A stretch of DNA of 64,000 nucleotides from Pleurocapsa sp. PCC 7327 (GTDB lineage Bacteria > Cyanobacteriota > Cyanobacteriia > Cyanobacteriales > Microcystaceae). The stretch covers positions 2,767,501 through 2,831,500 of the forward strand of contig NC_019689.1 in assembly GCF_000317025.1 (NCBI RefSeq), written 5' to 3'. The stretch's first letter is position 1, and every line of letters starts with the position of its first letter. This document shows positions 54,158 to 63,203 of the stretch, piece after piece. The notes under the pieces were generated by a model. It made no database searches and was not told the origin of the DNA. It saw nothing but the letters and a program-made list of their open reading frames with translations. A program made the translations under genes and the position numbers.

Positions 54158-55414
54158 TTAGCTCTTTCTTGTTAACAGCCTGCGCCGCAATAGATCCAAG
54201 GCATTAGCAGCTGCGAGCGAGCGAATGGATCCGCGATCACGCATTGCCCCCAGACGATATTCTACACTCTGCGCCGTTCCATCGGGGGCTGCTATACCAA
54301 TATAAACCAATCCGACTGGCTTAGTTTGGGTGCCGCCGCTAGGACCTGCAATGCCAGTAATGCTCAATCCCCAATTCGTCTTCAGTTGCTTTTGAACGCC
54401 TGCTGCCATCTGTTGGGCTACGGGATGACTCACAGCGCCAAATTGTTCTAAATCCTCTCGATTGACTCCCAGTAATGAAATCTTGACGCGATTGTCGTAA
54501 GCGATAACGCCCCCGATAAAATAGTCGGAACTGCCTGCAACTGTCGTAAACATAGCTCCCAATCCGCCTCCAGTACAGGATTCGGCGACGCTCACCGTTT
54601 CTTTTGCCTCTCGTAACAATCGTCCGACGACTGAGGCGAGTGTATCATCGTCAGACCCATAATAATCTAATCCAGCAAGATCGCGTATTTGTTGGGCGAC
54701 GGGTTCGATCGACGCGATCGCTTCTGCCTGGGAACTTGCTTTAGTAGACACTCTCAGCCTTACTTCTCCTAGCGAGGCATAAGACGCGACGGTGGGATTG
54801 GTTAAATCGAGGAGAGGGGCGACTTTTTCTGCCAAAGCTGACTCGCCTATGCCTCTAAACCTCATCATACGGCTGTAGATGATTTCTTTGCCCCAACCCT
54901 GACTTTTGAGGTAAGGAACTGCCGTTTCCTGCCACATCCGCTTCATTTCGCTAGGAACGCCAGGAAAGGTGAGAATTATCAATCCCGGACGCGGTTGCCA
55001 AATCATGCCGGGGGCAGTGCCGCCGGGGTTGGGCAAGACTTCCGCCCCTTCGGGGAGTAAAGCTTGCTTGCGGTTGTTAGGAGTCATTTTACGCCCGATA
55101 CTAGCGAATTTTTGGGCGATATCTACGACGATTTCCGGTCGTTCGACTAAAGGCGTCTTAAAGAAATTTGCGATCGCTTCTGTCGTCAAGTCGTCGGGAG
55201 TCGGCCCCAATCCCCCCGTAAAAATGAGGATAGAGGCGCGTTTGCTAGCAATCTCGATAACTTGCTGCAATCGTTCTAGATTGTCGCCAACGGTGCTTTG
55301 ATAGTAATGGGGGATGCCCAGACTCGCTAGCTGCTGCGCTAAAAACTGAACGTTAGTATTGAGGATATCGCCCAGAAGCAGTTCGGTTCCAACGCAAATA
55401 ATTTCTGCACTCAT
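54158..55414 (-). CDS. cinA: CinA family protein (nicotinamide-nucleotide amidase / competence-damage protein)
   Basis: A 418-residue protein with two domains: N-terminal molybdopterin-binding-like (IICVGTELLLGDILNTN, FTGGLGPTPDDLT) and C-terminal CinA amidase (VAESCTGGGLGAMFT, GVIAYDNRVK, SITGIAGPSGGT). The family recycles NMN or repairs ADP-ribose. It follows the WecA-like gene by 72 bp on the same strand. Confidence 0.94.
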   Translation of the reverse strand: MSAEIICVGTELLLGDILNTNVQFLAQQLASLGIPHYYQSTVGDNLERLQQVIEIASKRASILIFTGGLGPTPDDLTTEAIANFFKTPLVERPEIVVDIAQKFASIGRKMTPNNRKQALLPEGAEVLPNPGGTAPGMIWQPRPGLIILTFPGVPSEMKRMWQETAVPYLKSQGWGKEIIYSRMMRFRGIGESALAEKVAPLLDLTNPTVASYASLGEVRLRVSTKASSQAEAIASIEPVAQQIRDLAGLDYYGSDDDTLASVVGRLLREAKETVSVAESCTGGGLGAMFTTVAGSSDYFIGGVIAYDNRVKISLLGVNREDLEQFGAVSHPVAQQMAAGVQKQLKTNWGLSITGIAGPSGGTQTKPVGLVYIGIAAPDGTAQSVEYRLGAMRDRGSIRSLAAANALDLLRRRLLTRKS

Positions 55415-55486
55415 CTCTAGAAAGTTTGATTGGTTTGAAGTCCCAGTCAGTTAAATACTTCTGACTTGTGCTTTCTCACTTGTAAA

Positions 55487-56644
55487 TCAATCTTCGTTAA
55501 TTCGCCGACTATTGCGCCAGACTTGCCAACCCACATAGGATAACAACATTGTTGCCCCGATCGCGTATCCCCAACCGCTAGGAATATTGGAAAACCCCAG
55601 GGCTAAGCTGCCCACCCACAGCGTCAGCGCATAAATAAAAACGACGCTCAAGCGCTGGGAAAGTCCTGCTTCTAGCAATCGGTGATGGAGGTGGCTTTTA
55701 TCTGCCTTAAAGGGCGATCTGCCTTTGCTCAGACGAGAAAAAATGACGGCTGACATATCCAAAATCGGCACGGCTAAAATTAAATATGGGAGTAAAACTG
55801 CCGTAACTGCCGTCGTTTTGACCAAACCAATTACGCCGACTGCTGCTAGGGTAAAGCCCATAAAATAAGCCCCGCCATCTCCCATAAAGATTTGTGCTGG
55901 GTTGAAGTTGTAGCGCAGAAAGCCTAACGACCCCCCTGCCAAAGCAGCAGCGATCAAGGCGGCGGCTGGTTGTTTCATAAAAAGCGTGACAATCAACATC
56001 ACTACGGCAGCGATGCCGGAAACTCCCGCCGCCAATCCGTCTACCCCGTCGATCCAGTTAATGGCATTGGCCATGCCTACTAGCCAAATAACTGTAATCG
56101 GCAGACTCAACCAGCTAGTATGAACTAAGCCATCGAAAGGAACTGTCAGGAAATCAATGCGAACTCCCATTCCCCAAGCAGCGGCGGCAAAAACTGTTTG
56201 CATCACCAATCTCGAACCTGGTGTCAAGTGATATAAGTCATCCGCCAAACCGATTAGGAAGAAGGCAATTCCCCCCAAAATAACGCCGAGGATTTCCCAT
56301 TCTTTGGGTTGATAAAGTCCTTTAAATCCTCCCAGCCACCAGACAAGGAGGATTGCTGTCAGGGTACCGACAAAGATGGAAACGCCTCCCAGTCGCACCA
56401 TGGGACGTTCGTGGATTTTTCGGTCGTTGGGTTTATCGATATACCCACTTTTGAGACCGATCGTTCTGACGACTGGCGTACTCCAGAGGACGACAGTCAT
56501 CGAGAAGAGGAAGGCAATTAGATGATATAGCTCTCCGGGCATGGGTGTGGGAAGAGTAAGCGAACTTGGGTTTTCTGTGGCAGAGTTTACCTCAATCACC
56601 TTCCTTGTGTTCGGGAAGTAACCCAAGTTTACGCGATTGGTCAT
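55487..56644 (-). CDS. Undecaprenyl-phosphate sugar-1-phosphate transferase (MraY/WecA/TagO family)
   Basis: 385 residues from ATG 56644 (GTG one codon upstream). About ten helices. DKPNDRKIHERPMVRLGG, GLADDLYHL with its Asp pair, NAINWIDGVDGLAAG, MGDGGAYFMGF and the cytoplasmic HLHHRLL are the family motifs. It should attach GlcNAc-1-P or a related sugar to undecaprenyl phosphate, starting a surface glycan. Lies between glyA and cinA on one strand. Confidence 0.9.
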   Translation of the reverse strand: MTNRVNLGYFPNTRKVIEVNSATENPSSLTLPTPMPGELYHLIAFLFSMTVVLWSTPVVRTIGLKSGYIDKPNDRKIHERPMVRLGGVSIFVGTLTAILLVWWLGGFKGLYQPKEWEILGVILGGIAFFLIGLADDLYHLTPGSRLVMQTVFAAAAWGMGVRIDFLTVPFDGLVHTSWLSLPITVIWLVGMANAINWIDGVDGLAAGVSGIAAVVMLIVTLFMKQPAAALIAAALAGGSLGFLRYNFNPAQIFMGDGGAYFMGFTLAAVGVIGLVKTTAVTAVLLPYLILAVPILDMSAVIFSRLSKGRSPFKADKSHLHHRLLEAGLSQRLSVVFIYALTLWVGSLALGFSNIPSGWGYAIGATMLLSYVGWQVWRNSRRINED

Positions 56645-56712
56645 CACTTATGAGTCATTAGTCATTAGTTTAGTTTCTTCTTGGTCTAAAAAATGGTAGA
56701 GAACGGTGAAAT

Positions 56713-57996
56713 TTAAGCGAGTGCTGGTACGGGAATTTTGAGATGGGGATAGAGGGGAAAGCGATCGCACAAGCTAGCGACTCGACTCAGACAGTTTTGC
56801 TTGACGGCTTCGTCTTCTGGAGCGAGCAGGCGATCGGCAATAATATTGGCAATCTCGGTAAATTCCGCTTCTCTCATGCCTCTGGTGGTTACGGCAGGCG
56901 AACCCAAACGCAATCCGCTAGTCACGAATGGGGATTCCGGGTCGAAGGGCACGGTATTCTTGTTAGCAGTGATGTTTACGTCGCCCAGTAATGCATCGGC
57001 ACGCTTGCCCGTCATACCAATAGAACGGAGATCGACTAGCATGAGATGGTTGTCGGTGCCCCCGGAAACGATCTTGAAGCCGCGATCGATTAATGCTTTT
57101 GCCATTGTCTGCGCGTTGGCAATCACTTGACCGCAATAGGTCCTGAATTCTGGCTTGAGAGCTTCGCCGAAGGCTACGGCTTTAGCCGCGATGACGTGTT
57201 CTAAGGGTCCTCCTTGGCTGCCTGGGAAGACGGCTTTATCGAATTTTTTGCCCAGCTCGGGGTCGTTAGTTAGAATTAACCCGCCTCTAGGACCGCGCAG
57301 CGTTTTGTGGGTAGTTGTGGTGACGACGTGGCAGTGGGGAATGGGGTTGGGATGATGCCCGGTAGCGACTAATCCGGCAATGTGGGCGATATCGGCAAGC
57401 AAGTATGCACCTACTTCATCGGCGATCGCGCGGAATTTGTCGAATTCGATGATGCGAGGATAGGCAGAATAGCCACAAATAATCAGTTTGGGACGTTCTT
57501 TTCGGGCTAATTCTCTAATTTGGTCGTAATCGAGGCGTTCGGTTTCTTTGTTGACTCCGTACTGGCAAACTTTAAACCATTTGCCAGAGACATTGACGGG
57601 CGAACCGTGGGTCAGATGTCCGCCGTGGGACAAGTCCATTCCCATAATTGTATCTCCTGGCTCTAGCAGCGCCAAGAAGATGGCAAAGTTCGCTTGTGCG
57701 CCGGAATGGGGCTGAACGTTGGCATGGGCAGCGCCAAAGAGTTCTTTGGCGCGATCGATCGCTAGTTGTTCTACTCGGTCGATATATTCGCAGCCGCCAT
57801 AATAGCGTTTTCCGGGTAATCCTTCAGCGTATTTGTTGGTTAAGACGGAACCTTGTGCGGCAAGGACGGCAGCAGAGGTAAAGTTTTCGCTAGCGATTAA
57901 CTCCAAATGATCGCGTTGGCGCTGGAGTTCGTGCTGAATGATTTCGGCAACGACTGGATCGGTTTGAGCCAGAATATCTAAGTTGGTTTGAGACAC
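56713..57996 (-). CDS. glyA: Serine hydroxymethyltransferase
   Basis: A 427-residue PLP enzyme interconverting serine and glycine with tetrahydrofolate. [38 protein letters not shown] and the PLP-binding Lys in [15 protein letters not shown] are intact. Full length. Followed at 68 bp by the WecA-like gene and then cinA; these three are probably one unit. Confidence 0.96.
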   Translation of the reverse strand: MSQTNLDILAQTDPVVAEIIQHELQRQRDHLELIASENFTSAAVLAAQGSVLTNKYAEGLPGKRYYGGCEYIDRVEQLAIDRAKELFGAAHANVQPHSGAQANFAIFLALLEPGDTIMGMDLSHGGHLTHGSPVNVSGKWFKVCQYGVNKETERLDYDQIRELARKERPKLIICGYSAYPRIIEFDKFRAIADEVGAYLLADIAHIAGLVATGHHPNPIPHCHVVTTTTHKTLRGPRGGLILTNDPELGKKFDKAVFPGSQGGPLEHVIAAKAVAFGEALKPEFRTYCGQVIANAQTMAKALIDRGFKIVSGGTDNHLMLVDLRSIGMTGKRADALLGDVNITANKNTVPFDPESPFVTSGLRLGSPAVTTRGMREAEFTEIANIIADRLLAPEDEAVKQNCLSRVASLCDRFPLYPHLKIPVPALA

Positions 57997-58608
57997 GTTC
58001 GGCGAATTCCTAATTACTAGCTAAATATATTATCTGGGTTTGAGGTTACGAATTGTAACTATCCATAATTTTAGCTTTTTTGCGCCATTCTCTTTCGCTA
58101 TGGCATGGCGCGATCGCACCCTTCGATCTAACTCCCGCAGTTGCAGCACGACCCAAATTTGAGAATTGAATGACATATTGTCATTCTCATCGTCGTGGCG
58201 GTTATTTTGTCTTTATACGATCTTGTTTTTAGAGGTCGATCGAGTTTTTTACAAATCGTTTCTAGATTTTTAAAACAATTTATCAAAGGAGGAATAAGAT
58301 CTTTCGCTTCGCGATCGCTACGCTCAATATGACATTCTATACTTTTGAGACAATCTATAATATACAATCTATAATTTAATGGTTGAATTGTTTAAAGAAA
58401 GCAATATTTTTAGCCCGATCGTCTCTACAGCAATATAATTGCAATATAATTCGAGTTCGAGATCGGCTGAAACTCTTATTCTTGCGCGAATGGGCAACTA
58501 AATTGCCTTAACCCGAACTGACGTTAAAATAGATATAGAAATTAGCTTAATAATCAGGTGTATTGAGTATGGAGAGTGCAGCGTAATTATCTCTCGCACT
58601 TAACTATT
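57997..58608. other. Intergenic region with a 42-bp repeat copy
   Basis: About 610 bp. Contains repeat copy 2 (58312-58353). A 79-codon frame on the minus strand (58128-58367) is partly made by that repeat and is not supported as a gene. A/T-rich otherwise. Confidence 0.5.
58312..58353. repeat. 42-bp interspersed repeat, copy 2
   Basis: Begins CGATCGCTACGCTCAATATG; 39 of 42 bases match copy 1 at 49728-49769 in the same orientation. Confidence 0.8.
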
Positions 58609-58956
58609 ATGTTTAGCTCGCTCGAAAAAACCATTCTAGCGTTGACATCAGTTGTCTCGCTCCTTATTCTTGTGCCTGCTGCCAAAACTCAAACCGTGCC
58701 GTCCACCTCGCGAGTTTTGCCGTCCACGCCCAAAACTCAACAAATCATTAATGGATTGAGCTATCCTAACAGTTCGCAACGATTTTTTGAACAAGGACAG
58801 CGCAAGTTTGAAACCGAAATCAAAAATCTGCTTGAGCGAAAGTATTCTCCATCAGAATCGCTCCTCAAAATCCCTGATGAGTTACTACAACATGGCTCTT
58901 TATCGCCTACCGAAGAGTTGCCAGCAGTGCCTAAAAAAGGGAATGTTACAGGATAG
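58609..58956 (+). CDS. Small secreted protein of unknown function
   Basis: 115 residues from ATG 58609. Signal-like segment ILALTSVVSLLILVPAAKTQ, then a polar Ser/Pro/Lys-rich mature part. A GTG at 58576 would add eleven residues. No recognised domain. Its end overlaps the convergent DUF423 gene by 11 bp. Confidence 0.55.
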   Translation: MFSSLEKTILALTSVVSLLILVPAAKTQTVPSTSRVLPSTPKTQQIINGLSYPNSSQRFFEQGQRKFETEIKNLLERKYSPSESLLKIPDELLQHGSLSPTEELPAVPKKGNVTG

Positions 58957-59335
58957 TTTTATAGGCGAAAGCTGCGATCGCAAGCATTCCCCATCCGACT
59001 AAAAACGCTACACCTCCCAGAGGAGTAATTGCCCCAAACCATTTAATGCCACTCAAACTCAGGGCATATAAACTTCCAGAAAAAAGCGCGATCCCAACGA
59101 TAAAAGCATAACCTGCCACCATCAACGGGATGGTAACCGTTTCGGCACGACTTAACAGAATGGCAACCAATAACAAAGCAAGGGCATGATACATTTGATA
59201 TTTTGCTCCTGTCTCAAAGATTTCTAGGGAGCGTTCTGTTAATTTGGCTTTCAGTGCATGGCTGGCAAATGCTCCCGCTGCAACGGATAAGCCTGCTAAA
59301 ATTGCCGCGATCGCGATAAAAATTCGACTCATCAT
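58946..59335 (-). CDS. DUF423-family membrane protein
   Basis: 129 residues with four helices: IFIAIAAILAGLSVAAGAFASHAL, YQMYHALALLLVAIL, MVAGYAFIVGIALFSGSLYAL and ITPLGGVAFLVGWGMLAIAAFAY. The GAFASHALK and YHALALL motifs are the DUF423 (YgdD-like) hallmarks. Function of the family is unknown. Two successive ATGs can serve as start. Confidence 0.9.
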   Translation of the reverse strand: MMSRIFIAIAAILAGLSVAAGAFASHALKAKLTERSLEIFETGAKYQMYHALALLLVAILLSRAETVTIPLMVAGYAFIVGIALFSGSLYALSLSGIKWFGAITPLGGVAFLVGWGMLAIAAFAYKTIL

Positions 59336-59494
59336 CGTTTGACTTCAAGATCGACTCTTTTCATAGTCATCACTACAACCAAGATAAATTATTCCATCAG
59401 CGATCGCATAGAATCCGAATCTATTTCCCAAACTAAATTTAACAGCAGAGCAAGTAATTTATTTGGGAAAATCGAGTTAAACGCTTTCTCTTTG

Positions 59495-59989
59495 TTAGGC
59501 AGAAAGGGGAACAGAACTGACGACAATCCCATCTAAGTCAGCATATAGCCATTCCCCCGGAGCAAACGTAACCTCGCCAAAACGCACAGGAATATTTTTG
59601 TCGCCCAAACCGCGCTTGAGGCTTTTAAGAGGATAAGTATTGAGTGCCTTAACGCCTAGCGGAAGTTTGGCAATTACAGACGCATCGCGGATTGCACCGT
59701 AAATGACCAGTCCAGCCCAACCATTTTTAACGGCTAATTCGCCTAGTCGATCGCCAAGAAGCGCACAGCGTAGCGAACCACCCCCATCTACAACGAGGAC
59801 ACGATCGTTACCCGGTTCTGAGAGCATTTCGCGCACAAGAGAATTATCCTCAAAGATTTTGAGAGTGGCGATCGAACCGCTAAACTCGATGTTGCCCCCG
59901 TAGTCGCGAAACATAGGTGCGACAATACGCACTTTACCTTCATCGATGAGCACTTCATTGGCATCGAGTAAATCGGTGGTATTCGGCAC
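59495..59989 (-). CDS. rraA: RraA-family protein (ribonuclease E regulator / aldolase fold)
   Basis: 164 residues from GTG 59989, with GGAGG five bases upstream; a TTG at 60004 is less likely. [56 protein letters not shown] and [10 protein letters not shown] match RraA, which inhibits RNase E in E. coli; the fold is shared with HMG aldolases, so a metabolic role is possible. Confidence 0.88.
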   Translation of the reverse strand: MPNTTDLLDANEVLIDEGKVRIVAPMFRDYGGNIEFSGSIATLKIFEDNSLVREMLSEPGNDRVLVVDGGGSLRCALLGDRLGELAVKNGWAGLVIYGAIRDASVIAKLPLGVKALNTYPLKSLKRGLGDKNIPVRFGEVTFAPGEWLYADLDGIVVSSVPLSA

Positions 59990-60198
59990 AATCCCCTCCA
60001 ACAAACCAGAGAAATCTTAGCGAATGCAGTAGTTGTGCTGGAATGATTTAAATACCTAATTAAAAATATTTTAGCCTAATAATTAACTAAACCTTTAAGC
60101 AAGCAATCTAAATACTTGTAGACTAGAGGCTAGTGAATTCTAGCCGTGGAATGATGCGCTCTACAAGATTGCGTGCCTGGGTAACCAACTCATGACTC

Positions 60199-61416
60199 AT
60201 GTCTATGAAATTAAATTTCATTTCTAAAAGTTGGCAACGATTGCTAAAATATCTTCTCCCAATCCTCTGTTCGATCTCATTAATTGCGATATTGCTAGCA
60301 GGCAGATCTCCTTGGGCGATCGCGCAGTACCCTCGTCAGGAAATTCGCGGGGTTTGGTTAACTATCAATGACATTGATGTACTCAGCGATCGCGCCAAAG
60401 TTCGGGATGCTGTCAGCCAACTAGCGCGACTAAACTTCAACACGATCTATCCGGTAGTATGGAATTCCGGCTATGTAATGTATCCCAGTGCCGTAGCACA
60501 ACGGATGGGCATCCAACCCTTTGTCTACCAGGGTATACAAGGACAGGATCTGCTCGCCAATCTTATTGTCGAAGCCCATCGTCAAGGCTTGCTAGTGATT
60601 CCTTGGTTTGAATTCGGTTTCATGACTCCCCCCACATCAGAACTTGCCTTGAATCATCCTAATTGGATTACGCAACGGCGGGATGGCAGCCAAACTTGGA
60701 ATAGCGCTGCTGGCGAGGTTGTATCGCTCAATCCTTTCCTTCCGGAAGTGCAGCAGTTTATCACCGATCTCGTCTTGGAAATCGTCAGCCAATATGATGT
60801 CGATGGCATTCAGTTCGACGATCACATGAGTTTGCCCAGGGAATTAGGCTACGATCGCTATACGATTGACTTGTATGCCCGCGAGACTAAAAAAAATCCC
60901 CATCCCGACTCTCAAAATCCTGAATGGGTGCGCTGGCGTGCCAATAAGATCGCGGCGTTTATGGAACGACTCAACAAAGCTGTAAAAGCTAACAAGCCCC
61001 ATGCGATTTTCTCAGTTGCTCCTACCTCCTATGACTTTGCCTATAAAGCACACCTGCAAGATTGGCGTGCCTGGGTACAGAAGAATATCGTAGACGAGCT
61101 AATCGTGCAAATTTATCTTTCCGATTTACAAAGTTTTCTTGAAAAGATTAACCGTCCAGAAATTCAAGAAGCACAACAAAAGATTCCAACAGGAGTTGGT
61201 ATTTTAACAGGATTGCGAAATAAACCGATTCCAATGCAACAAGTTCAGTCTCAGGTGTTAGCAGCTCGCGATCGCGGCTTGGGTGTGTGCTTCTTCTTCT
61301 ACGAAAGTCTCTGGGATTATGCTCCAGAACCCATCGCCGAGCGACAAGCTGGATTTCAATCTCTTTTCCCCGTCCCCGCACGCCGCTTCGCATCTCGCGG
61401 TTTCGCGATCGAATAG
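60199..61416 (+). CDS. GH10-like (DUF187) secreted glycoside hydrolase-type protein
   Basis: 405 residues. N-terminal signal segment (LLPILCSISLIAILLAG) ahead of QEIRGVWLTINDIDVL, the start of the GHL10 barrel. LNFNTIYPVVWNSGYVMYPS, LLVIPWFEFGFM, IVSQYDVDGIQFDDHM and FSVAPTSYDFAYK are the family blocks; Glu in WFEFG and Asp in DGIQFDDH are likely catalytic-site residues. It may cut a cell-wall or extracellular polymer. ATG at 60199, with another two codons on. Confidence 0.85.
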   Translation: MSMKLNFISKSWQRLLKYLLPILCSISLIAILLAGRSPWAIAQYPRQEIRGVWLTINDIDVLSDRAKVRDAVSQLARLNFNTIYPVVWNSGYVMYPSAVAQRMGIQPFVYQGIQGQDLLANLIVEAHRQGLLVIPWFEFGFMTPPTSELALNHPNWITQRRDGSQTWNSAAGEVVSLNPFLPEVQQFITDLVLEIVSQYDVDGIQFDDHMSLPRELGYDRYTIDLYARETKKNPHPDSQNPEWVRWRANKIAAFMERLNKAVKANKPHAIFSVAPTSYDFAYKAHLQDWRAWVQKNIVDELIVQIYLSDLQSFLEKINRPEIQEAQQKIPTGVGILTGLRNKPIPMQQVQSQVLAARDRGLGVCFFFYESLWDYAPEPIAERQAGFQSLFPVPARRFASRGFAIE

Positions 61417-61476
61417 CAATGTGGTTCCTTTGTATGGATAGTTATACCATTTCTAAAAAAGAACGCTATAGATACT

Positions 61477-62394
61477 AGACCTCCTGCAAAAGTGTTACGC
61501 GATCGCATAATTGGAGTGGGAAAGAAGTTCATAATTATAAATGCCAGCAATCAAATTAAATCTCAACCCAAACCGTCTTCTTCGGTTGCGATATCGACTT
61601 GAAAGAATTCTGAATATTTTTAGACTGCGATGAATATTTTCAATTACAATCCTTTCACTTGCTAACTTACGATTAAACTTCTTTTGCTCTAGACTTAACT
61701 GTTGATTGCGCTTTTTTTGTTGGGAATTCTACTGTTGGGATGAAGTTTCTGAATTCCTTGATATCCTTTATCAGCCAAACATTCTATCTGTTGTTCGATT
61801 CCTATTTTACTATTTTTCCAAATCTTAAAATCATGACTTTTTCCCTTCTCATGAGCAATACAAAGAATTTGTCTCGTTTTTGCGTCAGCTAAAACTTGCG
61901 ATTTTATCGTGTGACACTTTTGCCGACCACTGTAGTAAGCTTTTTGTTTTTTCGGTCTTTCTATTTCATGTTCTGCTACATCTACTACGACAATTTCAAT
62001 TTCTGTATTTTGGGGTTGAACAGCTTTTTTCCCAGGCAGATTGAAAAGTCCCGATTTCATTAAAATATCTTCTACTTTTCTGGTGATTCGTAAAGCCGTT
62101 GTCTCGTTTATTCCCCAGCTAGTTCCGATATGAAAATAGGTGCGATACTCTCGCCAATATTCAAGAGTCATTAAGATTTGGTCTTCTGCGCTTAATTTAT
62201 TTGGTCGTCCTGTTTTTTTTGTAAGACTTTTTCGGCTTCTAGAACTTTTACCATCTCTTTAAACGTCTCTGGATATACTCCACAAAGCCGTTTAAACTCT
62301 GTCGGTTTTAAATTTTTACTTGAGAGTAAGTCATAACTCGAATTGTAATTTGGTTTTATTTTACCTAACTTACTCTGACTTTTGCTGGAGGTCT
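61477..62394 (-). mobile_element. IS5-family (ISL2-type) insertion sequence
   Basis: 918 bp bounded by AGACCTCCTGCAAAAGT (61477-61493) and its near-perfect complement (62378-62394, one mismatch). ACT flanks both ends (61474-61476, 62395-62397), matching the 3-bp ANT duplication of the ISL2 subgroup. Its single transposase gene is broken into frames by three homopolymer shifts. Confidence 0.88.
61495..62334 (-). pseudogene. IS5-type transposase broken by three -1 homopolymer frameshifts
   Basis: Read across three shifts, the protein runs from MTYSQVK (ATG 62334) through FKRLCGVYPETFKEMV, LSAEDQILMTLEYWREYRTY, VVVDVAEHEIERPKKQK (first Asp), CLADKGYQGIQKL (second Asp) to SERIVIENIHRSLKIF (Glu) and a stop at 61495. 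The shifts lie at runs of T5 (62313-62317), T8 (62214-62221) and T7 (61712-61718); each would be corrected by one extra base. A -1 slip at A8 could be programmed, as IS5 relatives do; three together look like decay or undercalling. Confidence 0.82.
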
Positions 62395-62574
62395 ACTCAA
62401 GGAAAAAGCCTGACACCCAGAGCTGCTAACTAATTGCGAACTGACGCGGACTCCCACGAAGTGAAGGAGCATCGGCGAATTGTCAATTGCGAATTATCTT
62501 GACACAAGCTTGCCATATATCTGTCACAATGCCGTCATATCGAGCAGCTAATTTAATAATGTCGGCAATTTGGA

Positions 62575-63066
62575 TTGACCCCAGTGAATGAATCGCTTTC
62601 GTTCAATAAAACAATCGCGAACTTTGTTTTAGCTAACTTTGGTTTTAGAGAAAAGAAAATTAATTCGGCACGGGCAAGCGCAGATCGTTGCGCTATTGAA
62701 GCAAAAACTGCTTGCGACGCCTCGACGATTAGCAAAAAAGGGAATTTGCATCGGCGTACAGTTGGTGTTTTTCTGCACCATCGCGATGCTAAAGTAGCGC
62801 TTGAGGAACTCAGAAAGGCAGGCTTTCCGATGAGTTGGATCGCTCTAGTTGCCCGCCAAGGCAAGCGCTACGATTGGATGCCGGGTTTGACAGTTTGCGA
62901 TCGCTTTGACGAGGAGGAGTTTTCTGAAGCAGGTTGGCAGTTTTTTCAAAAATATTATAAGCGGGGTAGGTATCTCGTCATCATCAAGGGAACTGAGGAT
63001 GCAATTGGCTATGCCGAAGCGATTTTGAGCCGCCGTCGGGGACGTTCGGAAGTTTGGCACTTATAA
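62575..63066 (+). CDS. Protein with stress-protein (YflT/DUF1269-like) C-terminal domain
   Basis: 163 residues as the longest frame from TTG 62575. The first 57 residues have no recognisable character; the last 106 (HRRTVGVFLHHRDAKVALEELRKAGFPMSWIALVARQ...YLVIIKGTEDAIGYAEAIL) resemble the ferredoxin-like general-stress domain found in many cyanobacterial small proteins. TTG at 62746, behind AAGGG, is an alternative start that matches the domain edge. Function unknown. Confidence 0.6.
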   Translation: MTPVNESLSFNKTIANFVLANFGFREKKINSARASADRCAIEAKTACDASTISKKGNLHRRTVGVFLHHRDAKVALEELRKAGFPMSWIALVARQGKRYDWMPGLTVCDRFDEEEFSEAGWQFFQKYYKRGRYLVIIKGTEDAIGYAEAILSRRRGRSEVWHL

Positions 63067-63203
63067 AAAGCGAATTGCTCAAGAACCAAGGGCTTATACC
63101 AAAACGTTTATACAGATTCGCTTTCTGTGAGAGCTGTCTTGTAATTTCCTAGTAGATTAACTATAGATTGAGTAATTATTTCTTTGTTAGAAGATGACAG
63201 TTT

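Noticed and set aside
58128-58367. 79-codon open frame on the minus strand
   Set aside because: Part of it is made by the 42-bp dispersed repeat and the rest has no recognisable character.
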